Positions 27,770-37,647 of a stretch of DNA of 42,038 nucleotides are shown in pieces. The translations under genes and the position numbers were made by a program. Below the pieces are notes generated by a model, which saw only the letters and a program-made list of their open reading frames with translations, was not told the origin of the DNA and did no database searches. Source of the stretch: an uncultured bacterium (GTDB lineage: Bacteria > Planctomycetota > Phycisphaerae > Phycisphaerales > UBA1924); assembly GCA_913062615.1 (NCBI GenBank), contig CAJXXI010000002.1:1-42038 (forward strand), written 5' to 3'. Numbering within the stretch: the first letter of the stretch is position 1; each line of letters starts with the position of its first letter.

Positions 27770-28056
27770 GGTAGATACCCTTTATGCGTTGTGTGCCTCG
27801 TGTCGACTTGACACATATATGACACGATACCAGAACTTGGCATTCGTGTGCATTGCACCACAATTTTATCGTCTCATCGCAATTTACACGATCTGACAGC
27901 ATCAATCGTATCTGGCTCGTCACACTGGTCAACCGATATGGCACCTCATTGTCCTCTTTAATTCAAAAGAAAACACCACACCACAAATCCGTACCCACAC
28001 CCATCGCGAACACATCTCATCGATGCTGATGGGTACAGATATCTGCCCGATCGCAT

Positions 28057-29082
28057 TTAGCCCTGATTCGTGTAGTTTTGGTCCATGAACCGCCGGTATT
28101 CACCGGTGCGGACATGATCGGACCATTCGAGATTGTCCTTATACCACTGGACCGTCTCCTCGAGGGCTTGAGGCCAGGCTGACCGCGTCGGCTCCCACCC
28201 AAGCTCGTCGCGGATCTTGGTCGCATCAATCGCGTACCGCATATCGTGCCCGAGTCGATCGGGGACGTGCTCTATAAAGGTTTCGTCTCGTCCACAAAGA
28301 TCGATCAGCATCTTGGTCAGTTCCAAGTTCGATCGTTCGTTGTTGCCACCGATGTTGTACGCCTCACCGGGCTTGCCATCATCGAGCACCCGACAGATCG
28401 CCTCGCAGTGATCCAGTACATGGAGCCAATCACGGATATTCCGCCCATCACCATACAAAGGCACCTTCTTGCCCTCAATCAGGTTGTTCACAAACAACGG
28501 AATCACCTTCTCGGGGAACTGGTAAGGCCCAAAGTTATTCGAACATCGGGTGATCCCGATGTTCATGCCATAGGTGTGGTGATACGCCCGCGCGAGCATG
28601 TCGCCCCCCGTCTTGCTCACCGCATAGGGCGAGTTGGGCGCCAAAGGCGTCGATTCAGTGAACAACTGGCTCTTATCATCCAAAGGCAACTCGCCATACA
28701 CCTCATCGGTCGAGACATACACGAACCGCTTGATGTTGTGGCGCTTGGCCGAATCGAGCATGCACTGGGTGCCGATGATGTTCGTGTTGAGAAACAACGA
28801 CGGATCATGGATCGAACGATCAACATGCGACTCCGCTGCCAGGTGCAAGACGACATCAGCCTTGGGCATGATCTCGTCGAGCTTGGCCCCATCATTGATA
28901 TCACAGTGCACAAACTCATGGCGAGGCTCGTCGACAAACTCCGCCAACGACTCTAGATTCCCCGCATAAGTCAGCCCGTCAAGATTGATCACACGATCAT
29001 CGGGTCGGTGCTCAAGGATATACCTGACGAGGTTCGAGCCGATGAATCCGGCGCCGCCGGTGACGAGGATGGTCTGTCCCAT
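28057..29082 (-). CDS. rfbB: dTDP-glucose 4,6-dehydratase
   Basis: MGQTILVTGGAGFIGSNLVRYIL; HLAAESHVDRSI; VSTDEVYGEL; SPYAVSKTGGD; YGDGRNIRDWLHVLDHCEAI. Confidence 0.93.
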   Translation of the reverse strand: MGQTILVTGGAGFIGSNLVRYILEHRPDDRVINLDGLTYAGNLESLAEFVDEPRHEFVHCDINDGAKLDEIMPKADVVLHLAAESHVDRSIHDPSLFLNTNIIGTQCMLDSAKRHNIKRFVYVSTDEVYGELPLDDKSQLFTESTPLAPNSPYAVSKTGGDMLARAYHHTYGMNIGITRCSNNFGPYQFPEKVIPLFVNNLIEGKKVPLYGDGRNIRDWLHVLDHCEAICRVLDDGKPGEAYNIGGNNERSNLELTKMLIDLCGRDETFIEHVPDRLGHDMRYAIDATKIRDELGWEPTRSAWPQALEETVQWYKDNLEWSDHVRTGEYRRFMDQNYTNQG

Positions 29083-29099
29083 ATGAATCGTTCCGTTCG

Positions 29100-29834
29100 T
29101 TAAACTTTGTTTGCGCCGGTATCAGCGATCAGATTCGATGCACGGTGCAAGCTCTCGATCGTTCCCGCATCGGTCCACCACCCGTCGAGTGTCGCGCTCG
29201 TCAGATTGCCACGACGCAGATACTCTGTATTCACATCCGTGATCTCAAGCTCGTTTCTCTTTGATGGCTTGAGCGTTGCACAAATGTTGAAGACATCGGA
29301 GTCATACATGTACAGCCCCGTCACCGCCATATTGCTCGGTGGATTTGTTGGCTTCTCGATAATGTTCACGATCGTCTCGCCATCATCACCAAACTCAACG
29401 ACCCCGAACCGCTCAGGATCGTGCACCTCTTTGAGCAGCACCTTCGCGCCGTCCTTCTGGTTGCGGAAGTCCTCAACCGCATCATTGATATTGTTCTCGA
29501 TGATGTTGTCGCCCAAAATCACGCAGACCTTGTCATTGTCCACGAAGTGCTTGCCGAGCTTGAGCGCATCAGCGATCCCGCCCTCACCAACCTGAAAGGC
29601 GTACTCCAATCGGGTCAGACCGAGCTCTTTGCCATCACGCAAGAGCTTGATGAAGTCGCCAGCATTTTCTTCGCCCGTCACGATCATGATCTCGGTGATC
29701 CCCGCGTTGACGAGGCACTTGATCGGGTAGTACACCATCGGCTGGTCATAGACCGGCAGCAGATGCTTGTTGGTCACCAATGTCATTGGTCGCAAGCGTG
29801 TGCCCAAGCCGCCTGCCAAAATCATGCCCTTCAT
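29100..29834 (-). CDS. rfbA: Glucose-1-phosphate thymidylyltransferase (RmlA family)
   Basis: MKGMILAGGLGTRLRPMTLVTNKHLLPVYDQPMVYYPIKCLVNAGI; ILGDNI; FGVVEFGDDG; WTDAGTIESLHRAS. Confidence 0.9.
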   Translation of the reverse strand: MKGMILAGGLGTRLRPMTLVTNKHLLPVYDQPMVYYPIKCLVNAGITEIMIVTGEENAGDFIKLLRDGKELGLTRLEYAFQVGEGGIADALKLGKHFVDNDKVCVILGDNIIENNINDAVEDFRNQKDGAKVLLKEVHDPERFGVVEFGDDGETIVNIIEKPTNPPSNMAVTGLYMYDSDVFNICATLKPSKRNELEITDVNTEYLRRGNLTSATLDGWWTDAGTIESLHRASNLIADTGANKV

Positions 29835-30252
29835 ATGTCATTCCCTCCGTCATTGCCCAATACAAGGCTGTGTATGCGAGTGTATCCCCCATCGGCGGAA
29901 AAACCGGGTTCATCCAACAACACCACTTATAGAGGACCCGATGCCGACCATTGATGGTCTGATAGCTCCCATCATGAAAAACACCGATCGGATCGCCCCT
30001 TTTTGAGATTCCTCTCCATCAAAAACTCCCCCACGGCGGCTTGAAGCTCGATTTTATCATTAACACCAAACAATACCCGCTCATTTAATTTGGATAAATG
30101 CGTAAACTACGATTATCCAACCACTTGCAATTCATTCTTCACATACGAAAATCGGCAATAATTGCCGACTTTGGGTGGCACACGCTCCATGCGGTTGTAT
30201 GTTCCAGTAGCCACTCAGTTTGTGGCGCGAAAACACAAGAGGAGAAGAGCTT

Positions 30253-30924
30253 ATGAATATCACCCAAACAATCGTCGCATCAGTCGTTGTTGCGTGCGGA
30301 TCAGCCGCGTACGCAGGCGCTGTTGTCGATCTCGGGCCCAACCAGTTCGCTGGCGGACTCAGCGGCATCATGAATACCCAAATGTCAGAACTCATTGGTT
30401 CAATCGAGATGGATAACTTCCAAGATTTCTCGATCTACGCCAACACCGAAGGGCGTGGTCAAGATGCATTCTATGAAGGCACCTTCATGACCCGCATCGT
30501 TCGTTCACACGAAACCGGAAACCTGCACTTCAACTACCGCGTGTTGTCGCCAAACGACCAGCTCGCAGGCAGAATCTCACACATCGAAGTCAGCGGATTC
30601 GAAGGATTCCAGACTCGCGTTGAGTTCCGCAACGAGACAACCTCTCCTGGTACCGTAGGACCAGAAGGCGCGACACGCAGTGGCGACGGCAGCATACTTG
30701 ACTTCAACTTCGCGTTGGGTCTCGACACCGCAGACGAATCACGGTACTTCTTCGCGATGGTTGATACCGATTCCTACTACTTGGATTCGGCGATCGCCAC
30801 GATCTACCTCGAATCCGGCGAATCAGTCTCCATGAGCATCGCCAGTGCAAACCCAATCCCCGCCCCAGGTGCACTCGGACTCTTGGGTGCCGCGGGCCTG
30901 ATCTCGACTCGCCGTCGTCGATAA
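30253..30924 (+). CDS. Secreted protein with PEP-CTERM-like sorting tail (paralog A)
   Basis: Signal peptide MNITQTIVASVVVACGSAAYA; C-terminus NPIPAPGALGLLGAAGLISTRRRR; similar to 31141-31803 over most of its length. Confidence 0.78.
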   Translation: MNITQTIVASVVVACGSAAYAGAVVDLGPNQFAGGLSGIMNTQMSELIGSIEMDNFQDFSIYANTEGRGQDAFYEGTFMTRIVRSHETGNLHFNYRVLSPNDQLAGRISHIEVSGFEGFQTRVEFRNETTSPGTVGPEGATRSGDGSILDFNFALGLDTADESRYFFAMVDTDSYYLDSAIATIYLESGESVSMSIASANPIPAPGALGLLGAAGLISTRRRR

Positions 30925-30951
30925 GACCTCTATCCAATCTTGATTTTCAAG

Positions 30952-30981
30952 AAGCCGTCCTCGTCAGAGGGCGGCTTTTTT
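30952..30981 (+). terminator. Rho-independent terminator after paralog A
   Basis: aagccgtcctc-gtca-gagggcggctttttt. Confidence 0.82.
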
Positions 30982-31140
30982 CGTCGCAATGCCCATTCAT
31001 GCCTCAAATTCAAGGATTCGTTAGATAGTCCGCTAATTCTCTGATGTTTTGTGGCACATCGCATAAATGGATGTATTTTTTATCTGACCACACGATCCGC
31101 GGGGTGTTAACAAGAACACACGCTCAATGAGGAGATGAGT

Positions 31141-31803
31141 ATGAACTATACAAAAAATATCGGGGCCTTGATCGCCTTGGCTTGCGGCTCAATCGTATCG
31201 GCTGGCGATGTACAATGGCTCGCTGCTGGAGATTCCGTCACTGGACTCTCAGGCACCGACAACCAGTTGACCCCCGAGCTGATTGGCGTCGTGCTTGATG
31301 ACTCTCTTTATAACTTCTCGATCTTTGCCGACCCAGAAGGGATTGACGAGACAGTTTTGTATGAAGGCACATTCATGACCCGCGTCGTTCGCTCATTCGA
31401 AACGGGCAAGCTTACATTTAACTACCTGTTGACCGAATCAAACAGCCAACTCGCTGGATTAATCTCCCATATCGAAATCAGCGGCTACGCCGGTTGGGAA
31501 TCACGCGTTGAATATCGCAACGATGCGACCGCTCCGGGTGATGAAGGCCCAAGCGATGCGAGCCGAAGTTCCGATGGAAACATGATCGACTTCGACTTCG
31601 GAACACTGCTCGATTCCGGCGAAGATTCACGGTTCTTCTTCGTCATGACCGACGCCGAGACCTTCAACGAAAACATTTCCATCGCCACCGTCTACCTCCA
31701 AAGCGGTGAATCGGTCAGCTTTGATATTGGTGCCGTGCCAACACCGGGCGCTCTCGGACTCCTCTCCATCGCGGGTCTGATCACCGCGCGCCGTCGCCGA
31801 TAA
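31141..31803 (+). CDS. Secreted protein with PEP-CTERM-like sorting tail (paralog B)
   Basis: MNYTKNIGALIALACGSIVSAGDV signal; shared YEGTFMTR(I/V)VRS.ETG.L.FNY and QLAG.ISHIE(V/I)SG with paralog A; C-terminus VPTPGALGLLSIAGLITARRRR. Confidence 0.78.
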   Translation: MNYTKNIGALIALACGSIVSAGDVQWLAAGDSVTGLSGTDNQLTPELIGVVLDDSLYNFSIFADPEGIDETVLYEGTFMTRVVRSFETGKLTFNYLLTESNSQLAGLISHIEISGYAGWESRVEYRNDATAPGDEGPSDASRSSDGNMIDFDFGTLLDSGEDSRFFFVMTDAETFNENISIATVYLQSGESVSFDIGAVPTPGALGLLSIAGLITARRRR

Positions 31804-31828
31804 CCGATCGACAACAACGAAACTATCC

Positions 31829-31858
31829 AAGAGCCGTCCTTCATCGGGCGGCTCTTTT
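31829..31858 (+). terminator. Rho-independent terminator after paralog B
   Basis: aagagccgtcc-ttcat-cgggcggctctttt. Confidence 0.78.
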
Positions 31859-31976
31859 ACATGCTCGTTTACATATTCGGACGCCAAAACCCGATTACGA
31901 CACAGGGCATTCAACAGAATCTCACCTCTTGAGCAACACCCCACCGCTGACTGATCCAATCAGTCGAATTGTAGAT

Positions 31977-32648
31977 ATGAGTTCTCTTCCAATCGACCCA
32001 AACCCCGCGCACACCCCACTCCGATTGCAGAGCGAGCAACCCGCACCATCGAATCCGGGCTTGGCCAACCCGCTGAGCGATGCCCACCTCAATCGGATCA
32101 GGCTCGCATCCAAACGCGCCAAACCGGTCGAAAAAGCGATTCGCTACGCCAACTTCTCTGGCTGGACAACGCTCCTCGCCGGCGCCTTGTCATTGCCCTT
32201 CGCCCTGGGCAACTTGCCGATGATGATCTTCGCACTCGTGATCGCCGGGGTCGGCACGCGAGAACTCACCCTCCGCCGACAGCTCATTAAACTCGATATG
32301 CGCGTTCCAACAAAGCTCGCGATCAACCAACTCATGCTCGGGGGCGCACTGATCACGTACGCCGTCTATATGCTTGTCGCAACGCCATCAAAGACCATGA
32401 TCGAATCGGCGATGGAAGCCGACCCCGTGATGCAGAGCACACCCGAACTCGCGGGCATGATGGACGAGCTGATCCAGCTCGAACAGGTCGCCACCGCGAT
32501 GATGTATCTCGCCATGATCGCCTTGGCGATGCTCTTTCAGGGGGGGACCGCGTTGTACTACTTCCTCAAGGGCTCAAAGCTCAAAAGACTGCATAAAGAG
32601 ACGCCCGAGTGGGTAATTAATGTCTATAAAGCGGTCCACCACTCATAA
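31977..32648 (+). CDS. Hypothetical multi-TM membrane protein
   Basis: Four hydrophobic stretches (e.g. FSGWTTLLAGALSLPFALG, MMIFALVIAGVGT, ALITYAVYMLVA, AMIALAMLFQGGTALYYFL). Start uncertain (TTG at 31929 also possible). Confidence 0.6.
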   Translation: MSSLPIDPNPAHTPLRLQSEQPAPSNPGLANPLSDAHLNRIRLASKRAKPVEKAIRYANFSGWTTLLAGALSLPFALGNLPMMIFALVIAGVGTRELTLRRQLIKLDMRVPTKLAINQLMLGGALITYAVYMLVATPSKTMIESAMEADPVMQSTPELAGMMDELIQLEQVATAMMYLAMIALAMLFQGGTALYYFLKGSKLKRLHKETPEWVINVYKAVHHS

Positions 32649-32789
32649 CGCACTGAGTTGGCGAACCGATTTATCGCATTGGTTTTCATGATGTGAAACC
32701 CCACCGCGTAGATCCCATATATACTCCCGAGTGCCTTGCCAGAGTTGCATGGGCTCATGGTCTACTCATTCCTTTAGCTGGAGTCCTTC

Positions 32790-34265
32790 GTGGGATATCG
32801 AACAAGCAAGTGTATTTCTGTGTGTCTTCTGGTTCTCGCAACAAGCGGGGTTGCGATCGTCTCAGGATGCAATCAATCCAATGTCGTAACCGCCCAGCGG
32901 ACGATCAGCAGCGAGGCCGCCCTAGCAGACTTTGATCGGATGTGGGAGATCATCAACGAGACCCACTTCGATCCAAACTTAAACGGGGTAGATTGGGTCG
33001 CCGTGCGTGATGAGCTTCGCCCCCAAGCTGCCCAAGCAATGAATCGCCGCGAGATCCGCTCGGTGATGCGCGAAGCACTCAATCGATTAGGACAGTCTCA
33101 CTTTGGGATTATCCCTGATGCGAATGATACGAATGATGTAGCTGTTGTATCACATGATGAGACTGATGCGATGTCTTCTGAAAACTATACTGAGATTCAA
33201 GCCGATCATGGGAATCCCCAAGAAGACACGACGATCGCAGATGACTCAGCGACCGATGGAACCGGCAGCTGGGACACCGGGCTTGATCTCCGGATCATGA
33301 ATGGACAAGCGGTCATCACCTCGGTCCGCGATCAGAGCCCAGCCCAAGAGGCAGGCGTGCAGATCGGGTGGGTGCTCACCGAGGTCCGCTCCAATGAACT
33401 CGCCGATGGGCTCGCCAAGCTTGCTGAAGCGCTCGAGGGACCAGAGTTTGATATCAATGGCCGACGAATGATTCTCAATAATCATCTCCAAGGCCCATCG
33501 GGTACCACGATTGATCTGACATTCCTCAATAGAGACAACGATACCGTTGAACTCAACATCGCTCGGATTCCAATGCCGGGCGAGTTCGTCAAGTTTGGCA
33601 ACCTGCCTGCGATGAGCACGCACCTTGAGTGGAATCGATTCACCATGACCTCAGAGTCAGGTGTGTCCACCGAGATCGGTGTGATCTCATTCAATATCTG
33701 GATGATGCCGATCATGGCCCCATTCGAAAAAGCGATGTACGAGCTTCGTGATGTCGATGGATTGATCATCGATCTGCGCGGAAACCCCGGCGGGATCGGC
33801 GGGCTTTCCTCTGCCATCGGCCGATTCCTGATGGATGAAAAAGGATCCCTGGGCACGATGACCATGCGTACAGCAAAAATGCAGTTCAATATCGAGCCTG
33901 TGATTGTCACGACCTGGGGCGAGCCTCTGGATCCATTCGCCGGCCCGATCGCGATCCTGACCGACTCGGGGAGCGCGAGCACCTCGGAGGTCTTTGCGGG
34001 CGGATTGCAGTCACTTGGACGCGTCGAGGTCTTTGGCACCAACACGGCCGGGATGGCCCTGCCGGCATCAATGGAAAAACTTCCATCGGGCGATGTGCTG
34101 CTTCATGCGATCGCAGACTTTGTCACATCCACCGGATATCGGCTCGAGCATGACGGGGTTGTGCCCGATCATGTTGTGCCACTGACCCGTGAGGATCTGA
34201 TCAAAGGGATAGATTCCCCCAAACATGCCGCGGCACAATGGATCGAAAAGACAGTTGCAGAATAA
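32790..34265 (+). CDS. S41 family peptidase (PDZ-containing, predicted lipoprotein)
   Basis: GTG start; lipobox IVSGC; PDZ-like DQSPAQEAGVQIGWVLTEV; catalytic-domain DGLIIDLRGNPGG and ILTDSGSASTSEVFAGGLQ. Confidence 0.85.
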   Translation: MGYRTSKCISVCLLVLATSGVAIVSGCNQSNVVTAQRTISSEAALADFDRMWEIINETHFDPNLNGVDWVAVRDELRPQAAQAMNRREIRSVMREALNRLGQSHFGIIPDANDTNDVAVVSHDETDAMSSENYTEIQADHGNPQEDTTIADDSATDGTGSWDTGLDLRIMNGQAVITSVRDQSPAQEAGVQIGWVLTEVRSNELADGLAKLAEALEGPEFDINGRRMILNNHLQGPSGTTIDLTFLNRDNDTVELNIARIPMPGEFVKFGNLPAMSTHLEWNRFTMTSESGVSTEIGVISFNIWMMPIMAPFEKAMYELRDVDGLIIDLRGNPGGIGGLSSAIGRFLMDEKGSLGTMTMRTAKMQFNIEPVIVTTWGEPLDPFAGPIAILTDSGSASTSEVFAGGLQSLGRVEVFGTNTAGMALPASMEKLPSGDVLLHAIADFVTSTGYRLEHDGVVPDHVVPLTREDLIKGIDSPKHAAAQWIEKTVAE

Positions 34266-34304
34266 TCACACGAAACACTTCGAGAGATCACAAAGGAACA
34301 CACC

Positions 34305-35132
34305 ATGAAAACGAAATCAACTCTAAAAGCAGCTGCCATCGCGGTAGCCATCACCACCATCTCCGGGATCCCTGCGAGCCCGTTCACATCCTCCGCATCA
34401 GCAGCGATCACGCTTGATGACAAGAATCATGACGCCAAAGCAGTCAAGATCATCGATACCATGATCAAAGCACTCGGCGGGCGCGAAGCACTCGAATCGA
34501 TCAAGTTCATGCATCAGACAGGAACGATTTCGATCGCGGCGATGGGGCTCGAAGGCACCATCGAAACAAGAATTTCTTCGCCCGACAAGCTTCGGGTTGT
34601 TGTTGATATTCCGATGATGAGCAAAACAACTTCGGGGCTCAATGATGGGGTCGCGTGGTCTCTCGACGCGATGAATGGGCCTCGGATTCTTCCCGCCGAG
34701 GAAGCCAAGGACATCATCAATCAGACGAACCTGCTCTATCCACTGGGCTTCCTCGAGCACAACCAAACCATCGAGTATGTTGAAGAGACCGAGTTTGACG
34801 GACAAGCAGCGCACAAGATTCGGCTTGTCGATACCGATGGGGACGAATCAATCAACTACTACGCGGTAGAGAGCGGGTACCAGATTGGGTCACAAGCCGA
34901 GACCGATACATCGATGGGCAAACTCAATGTGATCACCGTGATCAAAGAGTACAAGGAAATCGGCGGGCAGATTCAGCCCACAAAGCTCGTCCAGAAGATT
35001 GGTCCTACAGAAGTTGTGATCAGCATACTGACCGCAGAATCAAGCCCGATCGACGATTCGGTCTTTGAGCTCCCCGCAGCGATCACCGCATTGATCAAGG
35101 CGACCGCCGACAAAGAAAAAGCAGCACCGTAA
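34305..35132 (+). CDS. Hypothetical secreted protein, possibly LolA-like fold
   Basis: Signal-like N-terminus MKTKSTLKAAAIAVAITTISGIPASPFTSSASA; IIDTMIKALGGREALESIKFMHQTGTI. Confidence 0.6.
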   Translation: MKTKSTLKAAAIAVAITTISGIPASPFTSSASAAITLDDKNHDAKAVKIIDTMIKALGGREALESIKFMHQTGTISIAAMGLEGTIETRISSPDKLRVVVDIPMMSKTTSGLNDGVAWSLDAMNGPRILPAEEAKDIINQTNLLYPLGFLEHNQTIEYVEETEFDGQAAHKIRLVDTDGDESINYYAVESGYQIGSQAETDTSMGKLNVITVIKEYKEIGGQIQPTKLVQKIGPTEVVISILTAESSPIDDSVFELPAAITALIKATADKEKAAP

Positions 35133-35172
35133 GGCACCGCTGTTTGAAACATTCAGGTTGATTTAAATCTGA

Positions 35173-36105
35173 TCAACCATCCGCCGGCTCGGTGTGTCGA
35201 CTCTGAACACGCACCGAGCCGTTGCTTGTTTTGATCGCGGACACCTCATCCGATCCTTCAAAGTGAAGCTCGAGAATCCCCTTGCCCGATTCGATCATGT
35301 CGGCGCCACCGATCCCGACAGCGTGCACCTTGCCGTTGCCTGTCTGGCATTTGAGGACTCCAACGAATCCATCACCAAGATCAAGATCAATCCGTCCATT
35401 GGAGCTGCGAACCCGAATCGGTCCTTCGTTTCCGTCCATCGTCGAGACATACACATGCCCGTTGGATGTCTCGGCCCGGATCGGTCCGAACGCATCGGTG
35501 ATAATAATCTTGCCGTTGGATGAATACATCTCGATCTCACCACTCACACGCTCCGCCATAAGCTTGCCGTTGCTTGTGTCAGCAAACACCGAACCATCGT
35601 GAAGATCAATCTTGACCGAACCATTCGATGTCTTGAGCTCTGCATGCCCAGAAAGCCCAACGATGGTGATGTGCCCGTTGGATGAATGCGCCTCGATACC
35701 ATCGGCATCAGGAAGCTCAAGTGCGATCGTCGCGCCCTCGCCGTTCTCGCGTTTGCCGCCGGGCCATTCGATCCAGACACGGAGCGTATCGTCGCCCATC
35801 CGGTCGGCGTGAACGGTTACAAAGCCGAGCCGTTCTTCATCGCGTCCGTACAGATCAACCTCGATCCCCACATCGCCGCGGTCGACCTGGATCGCTTCGA
35901 TCCACCCATTCGCACTCGTGACGCTCAGGGCAGATCCCGCAAGGTGAGGCACCTGCATCGATCGCATCTGATGAATCCTCGGCCCATACGAATCGCACCC
36001 GCTCATCGCAAGCGTGGTTCCGATGCCCGCGACGAGCATCGCCGAGATCGCAACTCGGCGAGTGATAAAACTGTTGACCAAAATGTTGCGTGCCTTGATG
36101 TTCAT
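35173..36105 (-). CDS. DUF4097-like lipoprotein with regularly spaced SNG repeats
   Basis: Lipobox AMSGC; about ten rungs, e.g. TSANGWIEA, SSNGHITI, TSNGSVKI, TSNGKLMA, SSNGKIII, TSNGHVYV, SSNGRIDL, TGNGKVHA, SGKGILEL, TSNGSVRV. Confidence 0.75.
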   Translation of the reverse strand: MNIKARNILVNSFITRRVAISAMLVAGIGTTLAMSGCDSYGPRIHQMRSMQVPHLAGSALSVTSANGWIEAIQVDRGDVGIEVDLYGRDEERLGFVTVHADRMGDDTLRVWIEWPGGKRENGEGATIALELPDADGIEAHSSNGHITIVGLSGHAELKTSNGSVKIDLHDGSVFADTSNGKLMAERVSGEIEMYSSNGKIIITDAFGPIRAETSNGHVYVSTMDGNEGPIRVRSSNGRIDLDLGDGFVGVLKCQTGNGKVHAVGIGGADMIESGKGILELHFEGSDEVSAIKTSNGSVRVQSRHTEPADG

Positions 36106-36218
36106 TTCCCATTTCTCCTGTCTGTGTGGAAACCGCACGCGCACTATACCAGAAAAAACACGCGTCCTGAAAATGATTCGGATGCGCGAACTCGCAATTT
36201 CAGTCAGCAAGCCTGATT

Positions 36219-36686
36219 TTAGATGATTTCGAGAATCTCGAAGCGTTTGACCCCTCGTGGGGCATTCACGCGGACAACTTCGCCCACGCGAGCCTTCATC
36301 AGGGCTTCGCCCATCGGGCTTGTCGCGGTCACTTCGATGATGTCCTCATCGCCACCATCGTCCGAGGATTCACCGACAAGCCGATAGGTCTCGATCTCGT
36401 CGTCGCCCTCTTCACAGAGTTTCACGGTCGAGCCAATAAACACCACGCCGTCAGCGGTTTTGGTGGTATCGACAACCTGCGCCTTGGACAAGCGCTCTTC
36501 AAGCCGACGGATCTCCGCTTCATCCATGCCCTGCTGCTCACGAGCAGCGTGATACTCGGCGTTCTCCTTGAGATCACCCAACGCACGAGCCTCGGCGATT
36601 CTGTCCGTAATCACCGGGCGATTCGCAATCAGCGTATCGAGCTTTCCCTGAATCTTTGCTTTTTCATCCGCTGTGATCACATCCAT
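36219..36686 (-). CDS. greA: Transcription elongation factor GreA
   Basis: [80 protein letters not shown]. Confidence 0.92.
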   Translation of the reverse strand: MDVITADEKAKIQGKLDTLIANRPVITDRIAEARALGDLKENAEYHAAREQQGMDEAEIRRLEERLSKAQVVDTTKTADGVVFIGSTVKLCEEGDDEIETYRLVGESSDDGGDEDIIEVTATSPMGEALMKARVGEVVRVNAPRGVKRFEILEII

Positions 36687-36741
36687 ACCGCACACTCCTT
36701 CAAAACCGAAGGTGCCCATTACTCTGGGCACCGGGGCTATC

Positions 36742-37620
36742 CTAAGCGCGGTATTTGCTCCGTGCAACCTCGCTCGCCCGAGCGAGCAACAGCAACGCAC
36801 TCCCGACGCACACAAGGGCGATGATCAGCCTCCACTGCTCAATAAACACCCGTGCGCTGGTCCCCAACTCACGCCGATCTCGCACAATTTCGAGCAATCC
36901 TGTCACCGGCGAGAGCAACCACCCCACCCTTGGACGGTCCACGCCCACCGAAGCGCCCATCCCATTAACGCTCCCGACCAACGGTGCTCCAAACACAATC
37001 AGCATCACCAAAACCATCCACACCACCCGGATAGATTCCTTGCCTTTGTTCCGTTCAATCGAAGCGCACCCCAGCGCGATCACCCCGCCAAGAATAACGA
37101 TCCACCCGAACAACAACGCCGAGATCGCACTGACCACCTCGATCGGCCACCCCGCAAGCACCCCCATCGCCTGAGGCCAAAGCACCGCCTGCATCGGGAT
37201 AAAGAGCACCAGACCATCACGAATTGCGCTCCCCACATGGCTCTGCCCGGTGAACTCGACATGCCCAACTTGTCGCTGCGAAAATCGAACCATCGGCCAC
37301 AACACACTCAACCCGATCACAATCACCATCAGCATCGACCGCGCCGCCGGACGCGTGATCTCTGGGCTAATCGAATACGCCGTCGCCATTGACGAAAACA
37401 TCAACACCGTCGCACCCATCAAATACACCATCCACAACAGCGTAAACACCCGAGGCTCGCCCCGACGATGCGACCAATCCGTATGTCGTTTGGGCACATT
37501 GCCAAAGACATCGCGATCGACCGCCGCCGGTGCTGATTCTGGATGCATAAATGCCGACCCCTGTTCAGAAGCATTCTCAGGAACGTTTTCATATTGGGAT
37601 TCAGGTGATTGATCCATCAC
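36742..37620 (-). CDS. Hypothetical multi-TM membrane protein (Yip1-like at best)
   Basis: Several hydrophobic segments, e.g. [33 protein letters not shown]; no confident family motif. Confidence 0.55.
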   Translation of the reverse strand: MMDQSPESQYENVPENASEQGSAFMHPESAPAAVDRDVFGNVPKRHTDWSHRRGEPRVFTLLWMVYLMGATVLMFSSMATAYSISPEITRPAARSMLMVIVIGLSVLWPMVRFSQRQVGHVEFTGQSHVGSAIRDGLVLFIPMQAVLWPQAMGVLAGWPIEVVSAISALLFGWIVILGGVIALGCASIERNKGKESIRVVWMVLVMLIVFGAPLVGSVNGMGASVGVDRPRVGWLLSPVTGLLEIVRDRRELGTSARVFIEQWRLIIALVCVGSALLLLARASEVARSKYRA

Positions 37621-37647
37621 GGCAACACTAGCACGCTCGCGCGTGCA

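Noticed and set aside
30172-31060. TGGCAC upstream of both sorting-signal paralogs as sigma-54 promoters
   Set aside because: The -12 GC dinucleotide is not at the required distance from the -24 GG in either copy (tggcacacgctccatgc; tggcacatcgcataaat), so the sigma-54 consensus is not met.
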